A stretch of DNA of 64,000 nucleotides from Pseudonocardia xinjiangensis (GTDB taxonomy: Bacteria; Actinomycetota; Actinomycetes; Mycobacteriales; Pseudonocardiaceae), in the NCBI RefSeq assembly GCF_012911925.1, contig NZ_JAAXKY010000011.1:21902-85901 (forward strand), written 5' to 3'. Made by a program: the position numbers and the translations under genes. How positions within the stretch are numbered: position 1 is the first letter of the stretch; each line of letters begins with the position of its first letter. Below, in pieces: positions 32,807-40,368 of this stretch. The notes under the pieces were generated by a model. The model did no database searches, had not been told where the DNA came from, and worked only from the letters and a program-made list of their open reading frames with translations.

Positions 32807-33789
32807 GCCTGCGCCCCCTTCTCCAGCCCGGTGTCCAGCCGCACGGCGCGCAGGTAGAACAGCAGCGGGATCAGCACGAGCACCAGCGAGGCCACCGACA
32901 TCGCCGCGGCCAGGCCGAAGCGGAACGTCTGGAACGAGGCCGAGTAGATGGCGAGCGGCAGGACGTTCACCTGGTCGGGGGCGGGCGAGCCGAACAGCAC
33001 GAACGGCAGCGTGAAGTTGTTGAGGTGGTGCAGGGTCGCGATGATCACGGCCAGCAGTAGGGGCCCGCGCAGGCTCGGCAGCACGATGTGCACCGTCTTC
33101 TGCCACCACGTCGCCCCGTCGACGGCCACGGCCTCGTGCACCTCGCGGCCGATGGACTGCAGGCCTGCCAGGCACAGCAGGTACACGAACGGCCACGCCG
33201 CCCAGGTGTCCACCAGCACGAGGGTCCAGAAGGTGCGGTCGCCGATCAGCCAGTTGCCCCCCGCGATCCCGACGGAACCGAGCACGGTGTTCACGGCGCC
33301 GTCCGGCCCGAGCGCGATGCGCCACACGGTGCCGACCACGAACGTCGGCAGGACGTACGGGATGAGGAAGATCGAGCGCACGAGCGCACGGCCCCGGAAC
33401 CGGTCGTGCGCGGCGAACGCCGCGGCGAGCCCGAGCGGCAGCGTCAGCACCGTGGTCAGGACGCTGAACGCGACGCTCAGCCACACGCTGTGCAGCAGCG
33501 GGCCGGTGGTGACGGCCTCGACGTAGTTGCCCAGGCCGAGGAACGGCGCCCCCGCCCACTGCCGCAGCGTGTACTGGTCGAGGTCGGTGACCGACATCCA
33601 CAGCGCCAGCACGAACGGCACCACGACCACCACGAGCAGCAGCAGGCCGCCCGGCGTCATCAGCCAGAGTGGCCCCTGGCGGCGCCGCGTCGGGCCGGCC
33701 GGCCGGACACCGGCCCCCACCGGCCCGCCCACGTCGCCGGTCGGTGCGGTCGCGGTGGGCGGGCGGTCCGTCGGGCTGGTGAGGCTCAC
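32803..33789 (-). CDS. carbohydrate ABC transporter permease (MalF type)
   Basis: A 328-residue membrane protein of the MalF/UgpA family. A Pro/Thr/Gly-rich cytoplasmic N-terminus (about 1-42) precedes six hydrophobic spans. The EAA loop is EVHEAVAVDGATWWQKTVHIVLPSLRG (about 228-254). GTG 33789 overlaps the binding-protein stop (GTGA) and its stop overlaps the next permease. It forms the membrane channel with the MalG-type partner. Confidence 0.92.
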   Translation of the reverse strand: MSLTSPTDRPPTATAPTGDVGGPVGAGVRPAGPTRRRQGPLWLMTPGGLLLLVVVVVPFVLALWMSVTDLDQYTLRQWAGAPFLGLGNYVEAVTTGPLLHSVWLSVAFSVLTTVLTLPLGLAAAFAAHDRFRGRALVRSIFLIPYVLPTFVVGTVWRIALGPDGAVNTVLGSVGIAGGNWLIGDRTFWTLVLVDTWAAWPFVYLLCLAGLQSIGREVHEAVAVDGATWWQKTVHIVLPSLRGPLLLAVIIATLHHLNNFTLPFVLFGSPAPDQVNVLPLAIYSASFQTFRFGLAAAMSVASLVLVLIPLLFYLRAVRLDTGLEKGAQA

Positions 33790-35132
33790 CGGGCGGCCGC
33801 CGCCTTGTCGACCGCGGTCTGGGCCGTCTGCTGGAGCTCTGTGAGCTGCCGCTGCACCTGGTCCGGCGGCACCGAGCCGGAGCTCAGGCCGGCGAGCGCC
33901 TGCACCGTGATGTTCGTCAGCCCCAGCTGGATCTCCGACCACGCCCCGGTGAACGGCGTGGGCTTGGCCTGCTTGCCCGCTTCCAGCACCGGCGCGTACT
34001 GCTCCTTCCCGCTGGCCACCGCGTCGGCGGCCGCCGCGTTGACCGGCAGCACCCCGAACACCTCGGAGAAGTGCTGCTGCTCGGCCTCGGAGGTGACGAG
34101 GTCGACGTACTGCAGGGCGAGGTCCTGCTGCGTGGAGTAGGAGGCGACCACCAGGTTCTGGCCGGACACGATGGTGGTGGCGGGCACCCCACCTGCGGGC
34201 AGCGCGCTCTCACCCGGCGGGACGGTCGGCATCGGTGCGAACGCGTACGAGCTCGCCACCGGCGACTTCGCGAGCGTCGGGATGACGCCCGCGCTGGTCA
34301 TGGTGAACATCGCGGACTTGCCGGAGGCGAAGTTGGCCGTCGCGTCGGCCGATGCCCAGTTGACCGCGTCCGGGTTCACGATCTTGTCCTTGGTGAGGAA
34401 CCCGAAGTAGGCGTCGTAGGCCCGGGCGACCGTGGGGTCGTCGATCCGGGCGGTCGTGCCCTGCACCAGCGGGTTGCCGTACTGCTGGGCGAACATCCAG
34501 ATGTACTTCCAGGGCGAGAAGGGGTCCTTGTAGTCCATCGCGAGGCCGTACGTGTCGCCCTGGGTCAGCTTCTTCGCGTCCGCCACCAGCTCGTCCCAGG
34601 TGGACGGAGGACCGTCGATCCCGGCGGCGGCGAACATCTGGGTGTTGTAGACCAGCACGAACGGGATCGACGAGAACGGCACGCCGATCTGGTCGGCCTC
34701 GTCCGGGCCGGACATCGCCAGCGTGGAGGGCACGAACCGGTCCCGGCCGCCGACGGCGTTCCACTGCTCGTCGCCGAGCTTCAGGAAGGCCCCGCTGGAG
34801 TAGGCGGTGGGGGTGAACGTCGTGCCGATCTCGTAGATGTCGGGGCCCTGCCCCGAGACCACCGAGGTCTGGATCTTCTGCTGCTCCTCGGAGGCCGAGG
34901 TGTAGGTCTCGAACTCGACGTCGGCGCCGGTCTTCTTCCGGAACTCGTCCTTGATGCGCTGCATCCACTGCTGCTGCTCGTCGGGGTACTGCGACTGCTT
35001 GCTGAGGTAGACCTGCAGGGTCTGCCCGGCGTGGTCACCGCCGCCCCCGCCGCTCGACCCGCCACCGCACGCCGCCAGGGACACCGCCACCGTGAGCGCA
35101 CCCGCCACCGCCAGGAACCTGCGAGTGGACAT
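33786..35132 (-). CDS. sugar-binding lipoprotein of ABC transporter
   Basis: A 448-residue extracellular solute-binding protein (family 1, MalE-like). The signal peptide ends in the lipobox LAACGGG (Cys about 22), followed by a Gly/Ser-rich tether. The mature part shows GPDIYEIGTTFTPT, FVLVYNTQMFAAAG and a PSTWDELVADAKKL segment typical of the family. ATG 35132 has AAGGAGG 7 nt upstream and is preceded by a good promoter (TTGTGC-N17-TATCTT). A LacI operator lies directly upstream of the -35. It delivers sugar to the two coupled permeases. Confidence 0.93.
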   Translation of the reverse strand: MSTRRFLAVAGALTVAVSLAACGGGSSGGGGGDHAGQTLQVYLSKQSQYPDEQQQWMQRIKDEFRKKTGADVEFETYTSASEEQQKIQTSVVSGQGPDIYEIGTTFTPTAYSSGAFLKLGDEQWNAVGGRDRFVPSTLAMSGPDEADQIGVPFSSIPFVLVYNTQMFAAAGIDGPPSTWDELVADAKKLTQGDTYGLAMDYKDPFSPWKYIWMFAQQYGNPLVQGTTARIDDPTVARAYDAYFGFLTKDKIVNPDAVNWASADATANFASGKSAMFTMTSAGVIPTLAKSPVASSYAFAPMPTVPPGESALPAGGVPATTIVSGQNLVVASYSTQQDLALQYVDLVTSEAEQQHFSEVFGVLPVNAAAADAVASGKEQYAPVLEAGKQAKPTPFTGAWSEIQLGLTNITVQALAGLSSGSVPPDQVQRQLTELQQTAQTAVDKAAAAR

Positions 35133-35183
35133 CGTCAGACCTCCTTGTCTGATCGCAGCCGCGTACCCGCCTCTGCTGGCCCG

Positions 35184-35234
35184 AAGATAGGCAGGGTGCA
35201 TCGCGGGCACAATCCCTTGCAGGAATTTGCAGTG
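35184..35234 (-). promoter_or_regulatory. promoter and LacI operator of the sugar transporter operon
   Basis: On the minus strand TTGTGC (35212-35207), a 17-nt spacer and TATCTT (35189-35184) form a sigma-70-like promoter. Just upstream, TTGCA-N6-TGCAGTG (plus strand, 35217-35234) repeats the site found before the lacI gene. Confidence 0.65.
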
Positions 35235-35498
35235 CGGCGTGGCGGCCCGATGCCGGGCGTGCGCGGCGAGCCCGCCCCCGGCCGTCCTGGTGGTCGGCGG
35301 CAGTCCGGCAGCGGCCTGGACTTCGGGCGAATCGGCCGCACTGCAGACGAATCTCCCAATTCTGCCGAAATCGTCGGGGTATTTTTACCTCGGATCTGGA
35401 AATATTGTCCGGAGGAATGATCAAATCGACTTCAGACTTTCGATATCGGCCACCCGTTGCTAACCTCATGGGCGTTGTGCTGAATCGAAGAAAGGAGC
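35235..35498. promoter_or_regulatory. lower-GC intergenic region with promoter for the redox module
   Basis: This gap is distinctly lower in GC than its surroundings from about 35330. TTTCGA (35438-35443), a 17-nt spacer and TAACCT (35461-35466) make a plausible promoter. AAAGGAG at 35491-35497 is a strong ribosome-binding site. I see no gene between the transporter promoter and 35499. Confidence 0.45.
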
Positions 35499-35924
35499 TT
35501 GAGATATGAGTGGCAGCGCGAACACGTACCGGATATAGATCGAGTGGTGGCCGCTCCCCGACCGGCTGGTCTCCTCCCCGACGGCGCTGAAATGCGCTCC
35601 CCGAAATCGCGAGAGAGTCGTTGTCGCGACAACTCTCCACCGTCGAATGCGGCCCTGCGCGGCCGCATTTTCCGCCGCGCCCGGGCCCGAAAACTGATCG
35701 CGATCGTCACGGCCGCGAGCGCGGTCACCAGCGCAGCGCTGGCGATCCTGTTCTGGGTCGTGCTCACGCAGACGGAGCTGTCCGCGGCGCCGCCTTACTC
35801 GCCCCCACGAGACGAGATACAGATCGACAACCCCTCATCCGCGACGGTGGTCCCGGGCGGAGCAGCGCCCCGCTCCGCACCCCCGTCGGTCCCTCGCGCG
35901 GATGGACCTCCCCCTCGATCATGA
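35499..35924 (+). CDS. hypothetical single-pass membrane protein
   Basis: A 141-codon frame from TTG 35499, or 110 codons from ATG 35592. It has a basic stretch (RIFRRARARK) followed by one clear hydrophobic span (LIAIVTAASAVTSAALAILF, about 65-89) and a Pro/Ser-rich outer tail. It precedes, and slightly overlaps, the haem-type membrane protein gene and probably belongs to that unit. The strong ribosome-binding site at 35491-35497 is nearer to ATG 35506 in another frame (a 10-residue MSGSANTYRI peptide). The first 30 residues are therefore doubtful and a leader-peptide arrangement is possible. No family is recognised. Confidence 0.5.
   Translation: MRYEWQREHVPDIDRVVAAPRPAGLLPDGAEMRSPKSRESRCRDNSPPSNAALRGRIFRRARARKLIAIVTAASAVTSAALAILFWVVLTQTELSAAPPYSPPRDEIQIDNPSSATVVPGGAAPRSAPPSVPRADGPPPRS
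35620..35633. promoter_or_regulatory. perfect 14-bp palindrome inside the leader gene
   Basis: GTTGTCGCGACAAC is flanked by near-complementary GAGAGT and TCTC. It can act as an operator or form an RNA hairpin just after ATG 35592. Confidence 0.3.
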
Positions 35925-36579
35925 CCAGGACCCCAACCCGATGGACGTCGACAGTTCTGCTCCCCACTGGTTCGGCAGAACCGGAACGCGCCCGACCGGC
36001 GTGGTAGCGACGGAGGACGTGTTCACGGCCGCAGGCCATGCCACGGGGCTCGTCGCGACCCTTCTCCTGACGGTCACGGTGGTGCTCGGCACCATGCACG
36101 CCGGACGGGCCTCGAGCGCGAGCTTTCCCCGGTTCGCCATGCACGCCGTACACCGCAACGCGTCGCTGCTGGCGGTCGCCTTCCTCCTCATGCACGTCGT
36201 GATCGCCATCGGCAAACCCCATTCCGGCCTCTCCTGGCCGGTCGCACTGGTGCCGTACTCCTCCGCCGTCCCCCACCCGATCTGGCTCGGGATGGGAACC
36301 GTGGCGCTCGAACTGCTGCTCGCCGCGATCGTCACCAGCGTGCTGCGGCCCAGGATCGGCTTCCGCTACTGGCGCGCCGTGCACGTCATGGCGTATGCGA
36401 GCTGGCCGCTGGCGATCGCGCACGGGCTGGGTCTCGGCACGAACGACAGGAGACTCGGCTGGATGGTGGCGATCTACACCGGGTGCGGGGTGGCGGTCGC
36501 GGCAGCGATCGTGCGGCGATGGCTGAGCGTCGACGCAGACCGGGACGCGCGACGGGCCGCGAAGGCGGCCAGGCGGTGA
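35902..36579 (+). CDS. ferric-reductase-like / cytochrome b-type membrane protein
   Basis: A 225-residue (or 212 from ATG 35941) membrane protein with about five to six hydrophobic spans. Histidines are placed as haem-b ligands in MHAVHRN (about 75-81), LLMHVVIAIG (about 91-100), WRAVHVMAY (about 158-166) and LAIAHGLG (about 171-178). It resembles the ferric-reductase-like transmembrane domain. Its stop overlaps the GTG of the NuoF-like gene (GTGA). Such proteins are found with NuoF-like flavoproteins and ferredoxins in actinobacteria and probably pass electrons across or along the membrane. The acceptor is unknown. Confidence 0.8.
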   Translation: MDLPLDHDQDPNPMDVDSSAPHWFGRTGTRPTGVVATEDVFTAAGHATGLVATLLLTVTVVLGTMHAGRASSASFPRFAMHAVHRNASLLAVAFLLMHVVIAIGKPHSGLSWPVALVPYSSAVPHPIWLGMGTVALELLLAAIVTSVLRPRIGFRYWRAVHVMAYASWPLAIAHGLGLGTNDRRLGWMVAIYTGCGVAVAAAIVRRWLSVDADRDARRAAKAARR

Positions 36580-37880
36580 CCGCGGCTGCACGGATGCCCC
36601 GTCCGGACGCGCCGACCGGGAGCGTGCGCCTGCTGGCCGGCTCGGTCGAGAGCGGGGCCCCTGCCAAGTGGGCCGACCACCTCGCCCGTTACGGGCCGCT
36701 CCCGGTGGGCGTGGACGGGCCGGCTGAGCTGATCGATCTGGTCGACCGGTCGGGCCTGCGTGGCCGCGGCGGGGCGGGTTTCCCGATGAGCCGCAAGCTG
36801 CGGACGGTCGCGGCCGGGCGGGGGCGACCGGTCGTGGTCGCGAACGGCTGCGACGGCGACCCGGCCACCGTCAAGGACGCGAAGCTGCTCGAGTTCGCGC
36901 CCCATCTGGTCATCGACGGGGTCCTGCTCGCCTGCCATGCCGTCGGCGCGGACGAGGCGACCATCTGCGTGGGTGAGGGAGATGCCCACGCCTGGTACGT
37001 CTACGCAGCCCTCCAGGCGCGGCGCCACGAGGAGATCACGATCCGGGTGGCGCAGGTGCCGCACCGGTACGTGGCCAGCGAGGAGTCGGCCCTGGTCAAC
37101 TTCCTGAACACGGGCGACGCCCGGCCCACCGTCACACCGCCCCGTCCGGCCGAGCGAGGGGTCGGCGGCCGACCGACGCTGGTGGACAACGTCGAGACGC
37201 TGGCTCACCTGGCGCTGATCACCCGCTTCGGCGCGGAGTGGTTCCGGGCGGCGGGCACGGCGGAGTCCCCGGGCACCACGCTGGTCACCGTCGGGGGTGC
37301 CGTGCGCAGGCCGGGCGTGTACGAGGTCGAGCTCGGTACTCCGGTCGGTGCGGTACTGGCCGAGGCGGGCGGTGAGTCCGAGCCGTTGCAGGCGGTGCAG
37401 ATGGGCGGCCTGGGTGGCAGCTGGATGCCGATCGAGCAGACACACGCGCTGCCACTCGCGCACGAGGACTGCCGGGAAGCGGGAACGGTGATGGGCTCGG
37501 CAGCGCTCGTCGCCCTGCCGGAACGCGCCTGCGGCATCGCCGAGACCGCCCGCACCCTGCGCTACCTCGCGGTCGAGTCGGCCGGGCAGTGCGGGCCGTG
37601 CATGTTCGGGCTGCCGGCGATCGCCGACGACGTGGACGACCTCGTCCGTGGTGGCGACGCCTCGGGCGACACGCTGGACCGGCTGCGCAACCGGCTGGGG
37701 ACGATCCAGGGCCGCGGCGCGTGCGCGCATCCGGACGGCGCCACCCGGTTCGCTGCCGCCGCTCTGCGCGTGTTCGCCGACGACATCGCCGACCATGCCG
37801 CCGGCCGCCCGTGCCCGTGGTCGCACGCCGCACCGTGGCTGCCGGTGCCCGCCCCGACCAGTCAGGATGCGAGGAAGTGA
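36576..37880 (+). CDS. NuoF-like NADH dehydrogenase flavoprotein
   Basis: A 434-residue homologue of the 51-kDa subunit of complex I. The FMN/NADH-binding region has GLRGRGGAGFPMSRKL (about 54-69) and ASEESALVNFLNTG (about 167-180), with GRPTLVDNVETLAHL after it. An SLBB domain follows (about 230-290). The C-terminal iron-sulphur region has SAGQCGPCMFGLP and GACAHPDG, giving the C-x2-C ... C pattern, though a fourth cysteine position needs checking. GTG 36576 overlaps the membrane-protein stop, and its stop overlaps the ferredoxin start (TGATG). It probably oxidises NAD(P)H and feeds the ferredoxin or haem protein. It is not part of a nuo operon. Confidence 0.88.
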   Translation: MTAAARMPRPDAPTGSVRLLAGSVESGAPAKWADHLARYGPLPVGVDGPAELIDLVDRSGLRGRGGAGFPMSRKLRTVAAGRGRPVVVANGCDGDPATVKDAKLLEFAPHLVIDGVLLACHAVGADEATICVGEGDAHAWYVYAALQARRHEEITIRVAQVPHRYVASEESALVNFLNTGDARPTVTPPRPAERGVGGRPTLVDNVETLAHLALITRFGAEWFRAAGTAESPGTTLVTVGGAVRRPGVYEVELGTPVGAVLAEAGGESEPLQAVQMGGLGGSWMPIEQTHALPLAHEDCREAGTVMGSAALVALPERACGIAETARTLRYLAVESAGQCGPCMFGLPAIADDVDDLVRGGDASGDTLDRLRNRLGTIQGRGACAHPDGATRFAAAALRVFADDIADHAAGRPCPWSHAAPWLPVPAPTSQDARK

Positions 37881-38113
37881 TGGGGGACGGCGCCCGGGTC
37901 GGACTCGAGGTGGATCCCATCATGTGCCGCGGCCACGGGCTCTGCGCCGAGCTTCTCCCCGAGCAGGTCGTGCTCGACGAATGGGGCTACCCGCAGCTCG
38001 CCTCCCCGGAGGTGCCGCCGTCGCTCAGGGCGCAGGCGCGGGCCGCGGTGAACGCCTGCCCCACGCTCGCACTCCGGCTGCAACGTCTCGACGGAGGGGC
38101 CCGCCCCTCCTGA
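37880..38113 (+). CDS. 3Fe-4S-type ferredoxin
   Basis: A 77-residue ferredoxin with CRGHGLC (C-x5-C, about 15-21) and a C-terminal NACP (about 61-64). The middle cysteine of a 4Fe-4S motif is replaced, as in single-cluster 3Fe-4S ferredoxins that serve cytochromes P450 and related oxygenases. ATG 37880 overlaps the NuoF-like stop (TGATG), with GAGGAA upstream. It is the natural electron acceptor of the flavoprotein. Supply to BoxB or another oxygenase is possible but unproven. Confidence 0.85.
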   Translation: MGDGARVGLEVDPIMCRGHGLCAELLPEQVVLDEWGYPQLASPEVPPSLRAQARAAVNACPTLALRLQRLDGGARPS

Positions 38114-38133
38114 GCTCGCGCCGGTCGGTGAGG

Positions 38134-38553
38134 TCAGGCCGCTCCGGCCGGCACCTGCTTGCGCAGCTCGCCCACGTCGTTCGGGACGAACCCGTGGGCG
38201 CTGAGCCAGCCCGTCACGGGCTCCGGGTCGGGATGGCGGTCGGGCACGACGTTGTAGATGTAGTTCAGGTGCCGGGCCGCGGCCTCGTGCTCCAGCCGTT
38301 CGAGGATGAACGCGCCCACCCCCGACCCGCGCCGCTGCGGGTCGACCAGTACGAGGATCTCGGCGTCACCCCAGGTGTCGTCGAGCCGGCCGTAGCCGAC
38401 GACGCGGTCGCCGTCCTCCACGCGCCACCACTCGTCGCCGAGCACGTCTCCGTCGGCGGGGGAGCCGAACCCGAACAGCTCCGGGGGCAGGTCGCCGAGC
38501 ACGCGCTGCTTGTCGGCGTCCCAGTGCGCCGGCGTGTCGCGCACCCATCTCAT
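38134..38553 (-). CDS. GNAT family acetyltransferase coupled to benzoate-CoA ligase
   Basis: A 139-residue GNAT protein. The acetyl-CoA loop is VDPQRRGSGVGAFILERL (about 71-88) and the following segment is ARHLNYIYNVVPDRHPDPE. ATG 38553 overlaps the stop of the ligase gene (ATGA), so the two are made together. In Rhodopseudomonas, benzoate-CoA ligase is controlled by lysine acetylation and another acetyltransferase detoxifies aminobenzoates. Either activity would fit this context, but the substrate is not shown by the sequence. Confidence 0.85.
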   Translation of the reverse strand: MRWVRDTPAHWDADKQRVLGDLPPELFGFGSPADGDVLGDEWWRVEDGDRVVGYGRLDDTWGDAEILVLVDPQRRGSGVGAFILERLEHEAAARHLNYIYNVVPDRHPDPEPVTGWLSAHGFVPNDVGELRKQVPAGAA

Positions 38554-40154
38554 GACTGCACCTCCTCGACGTCGGCTGCCGTGGTGGGCACGGGGGCCTC
38601 GGTGGCTGCGGCCTGCGCGCGCAACCGGTACCGCTGGATCTTGCCGGTGGCCGTCTTCGGGAGCTCGTCCACCTCGATGACCACCCGCGGCCGCTTGAAC
38701 GAGGCGAGCCCGGCCCGGCAGAACGCGATCACCTCGTCCGGGTCGACCCGCTGCGCCGGCTGGGCGACCACGTAGGCCACCGGCTTGTCGAGCCCGTCCG
38801 CGTCCGGCACGCCGACGACCACGGCCTCGGCCAGTGCCGGGTGCTCCAGCAGCCTGGTCTCCACCTCGGTGGGGCTCACCCAGATCCCTCCCACCTTCAG
38901 CACGTCGTCGGCGCGGCCGAGGCACGTGTAGCTGCCGTCCTCGCCGCGCACGTACTGGTCGCCCGTGCGCATCCACTCACCCTGGAACACCGCCCGGTTC
39001 ACCTCGGTCCGGCACCAGTATCCGGTGCAGATCGAGTCGCCCGCGATGTAGAGCATCCCGGGCTCGCCGGTGCCCTCGATGACGCTGCCGTCGGGCCGGC
39101 GCAGCTCCACCCGGTAGCCCGGCACCGGGAACCCGGAACTGCCGGGGACGACCTTGCCCGCCACGTTGGAGATGAAGATGTGCAGCGCCTCGGTGGAGCC
39201 GATGCCGTCGAGGATCTCGAAGCCGTACTGCTCGCGTACCCCGTGGAACATCCGCGCGGGGAGCGTCTCGCCGGCCGATACCGCGTTGCGGACGGTCGCG
39301 AACCGCTCCCGCGGCAGGCCGGCGGCCATCAGCGGGCCCCAGAAGCTCGGGCCGCCGAAGAAGAGCGTGACGCCGTGCTCGGCCACCCGGTCGGCGTACA
39401 GCGCCGGGTTCGGCCGCGACGGCTCCAGCACCGCCGTCGCGCCGGCCGCCAGCGGGAAGAACAGGGAGTTGCCGATGCCGTAGGCGAAGAACAGCTTCGC
39501 CACCGACAGGCAGACGTCGCCGGGGCCGACCCCGAGCACCTGGGTGCCGTAGGTCTCGCAGACGTAGCGGATGTCGGCATGCCGGTGCATGGCGCCCTTG
39601 GGCGTGCCCGTGGTGCCCGAGGTGTAGAGCCACAGCGCGGGCGACTCGTCCCACGTCCCGTACGGGGTGGGGACGGCGGTGGCGGCGCCCGCGTCGAGCA
39701 GGCCCTGCCAGGTGAGCGCGGCCGGCCCGGCCACCTGCGGGGCGGTGTCGCCGGTGAGCACGACATGGCGCAGATCGGGGGCGTCGGTCGCGGCCCCTGC
39801 CACCGCGCCGGCGAACCGGGTGTCCCCCAGCAGTACCCGGGCGCGCGAGTCGAGCACGAGCTTGCGCAGCTCCCCGCCGGTCAGCATCGTCGACGAGGGC
39901 ACGGCGATCGCCCCGACGTACATGGCGGCGAGGATCGCGGTGGCGAGCTCGACGTCGTCGGCCATGCACATCAGCACCCGTTCCTCGGGGCGCACGCCGA
40001 TCGCGACGAGCCCGGCGGCGACCCGGCGGACCTCGACCGAGAGCTCTGCGTAGGTGAGGGTGCCGCCGGGGTGGATGATCGCGACGCGGTCGCCGTCGCC
40101 GGCGTCCACACGCCGTCCGACCAGGTACTCGGCGGCGTTGAAGAGGTCGGTCAT
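38550..40154 (-). CDS. benzoate-CoA ligase family protein
   Basis: A 534-residue adenylate-forming ligase of the benzoate-CoA ligase family, which activates benzoate with ATP and CoA for the box pathway. Motifs include the phosphate loop YTSGTTGTPKG (about 176-186), GIGSTEALHIF (about 316-326, adenine-binding), the GDQYVRGEDGSY and GRADDVLKVGG hinge region, and the C-terminal catalytic lysine in PKTATGKIQRYR (about 502-513). That lysine is the residue whose acetylation switches off such enzymes, and a GNAT gene is coupled downstream. ATG 40154 follows GGGGAG. The promoter matches that of boxC. A substituted benzoate as substrate cannot be excluded. Confidence 0.9.
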   Translation of the reverse strand: MTDLFNAAEYLVGRRVDAGDGDRVAIIHPGGTLTYAELSVEVRRVAAGLVAIGVRPEERVLMCMADDVELATAILAAMYVGAIAVPSSTMLTGGELRKLVLDSRARVLLGDTRFAGAVAGAATDAPDLRHVVLTGDTAPQVAGPAALTWQGLLDAGAATAVPTPYGTWDESPALWLYTSGTTGTPKGAMHRHADIRYVCETYGTQVLGVGPGDVCLSVAKLFFAYGIGNSLFFPLAAGATAVLEPSRPNPALYADRVAEHGVTLFFGGPSFWGPLMAAGLPRERFATVRNAVSAGETLPARMFHGVREQYGFEILDGIGSTEALHIFISNVAGKVVPGSSGFPVPGYRVELRRPDGSVIEGTGEPGMLYIAGDSICTGYWCRTEVNRAVFQGEWMRTGDQYVRGEDGSYTCLGRADDVLKVGGIWVSPTEVETRLLEHPALAEAVVVGVPDADGLDKPVAYVVAQPAQRVDPDEVIAFCRAGLASFKRPRVVIEVDELPKTATGKIQRYRLRAQAAATEAPVPTTAADVEEVQS

Positions 40155-40187
40155 GAAGGGGGCTCCCCTGCCGGTTCGGGTGGGCGG

Positions 40188-40238
40188 ACTCTACATCCAG
40201 ATCCATTGCCGTTACAGATCAGTAGAAGATCGATTCGG
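40188..40238 (-). promoter_or_regulatory. ligase promoter with TCGA-N2-TTCTAC-N28-TAGAGT architecture
   Basis: On the minus strand TCGA-TC-TTCTAC (TTCTAC at 40227-40222), then exactly 28 nt, then TAGAGT (40193-40188). The boxC promoter has the same words and spacing, which supports a common regulator for ligase and ring-cleavage genes. Confidence 0.6.
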
Positions 40239-40368
40239 CCCGCGGTGTCCTCCGAACGGCCCTGTCCGTCGGGTTCCGGCCCCTTCCCATGACCTGCCCG
40301 TGCTGCTACCAATGCCGGAGCCACTCACACTCACGATCGGCCAACGGCGGCTGATGTCTGGAGGGTCG

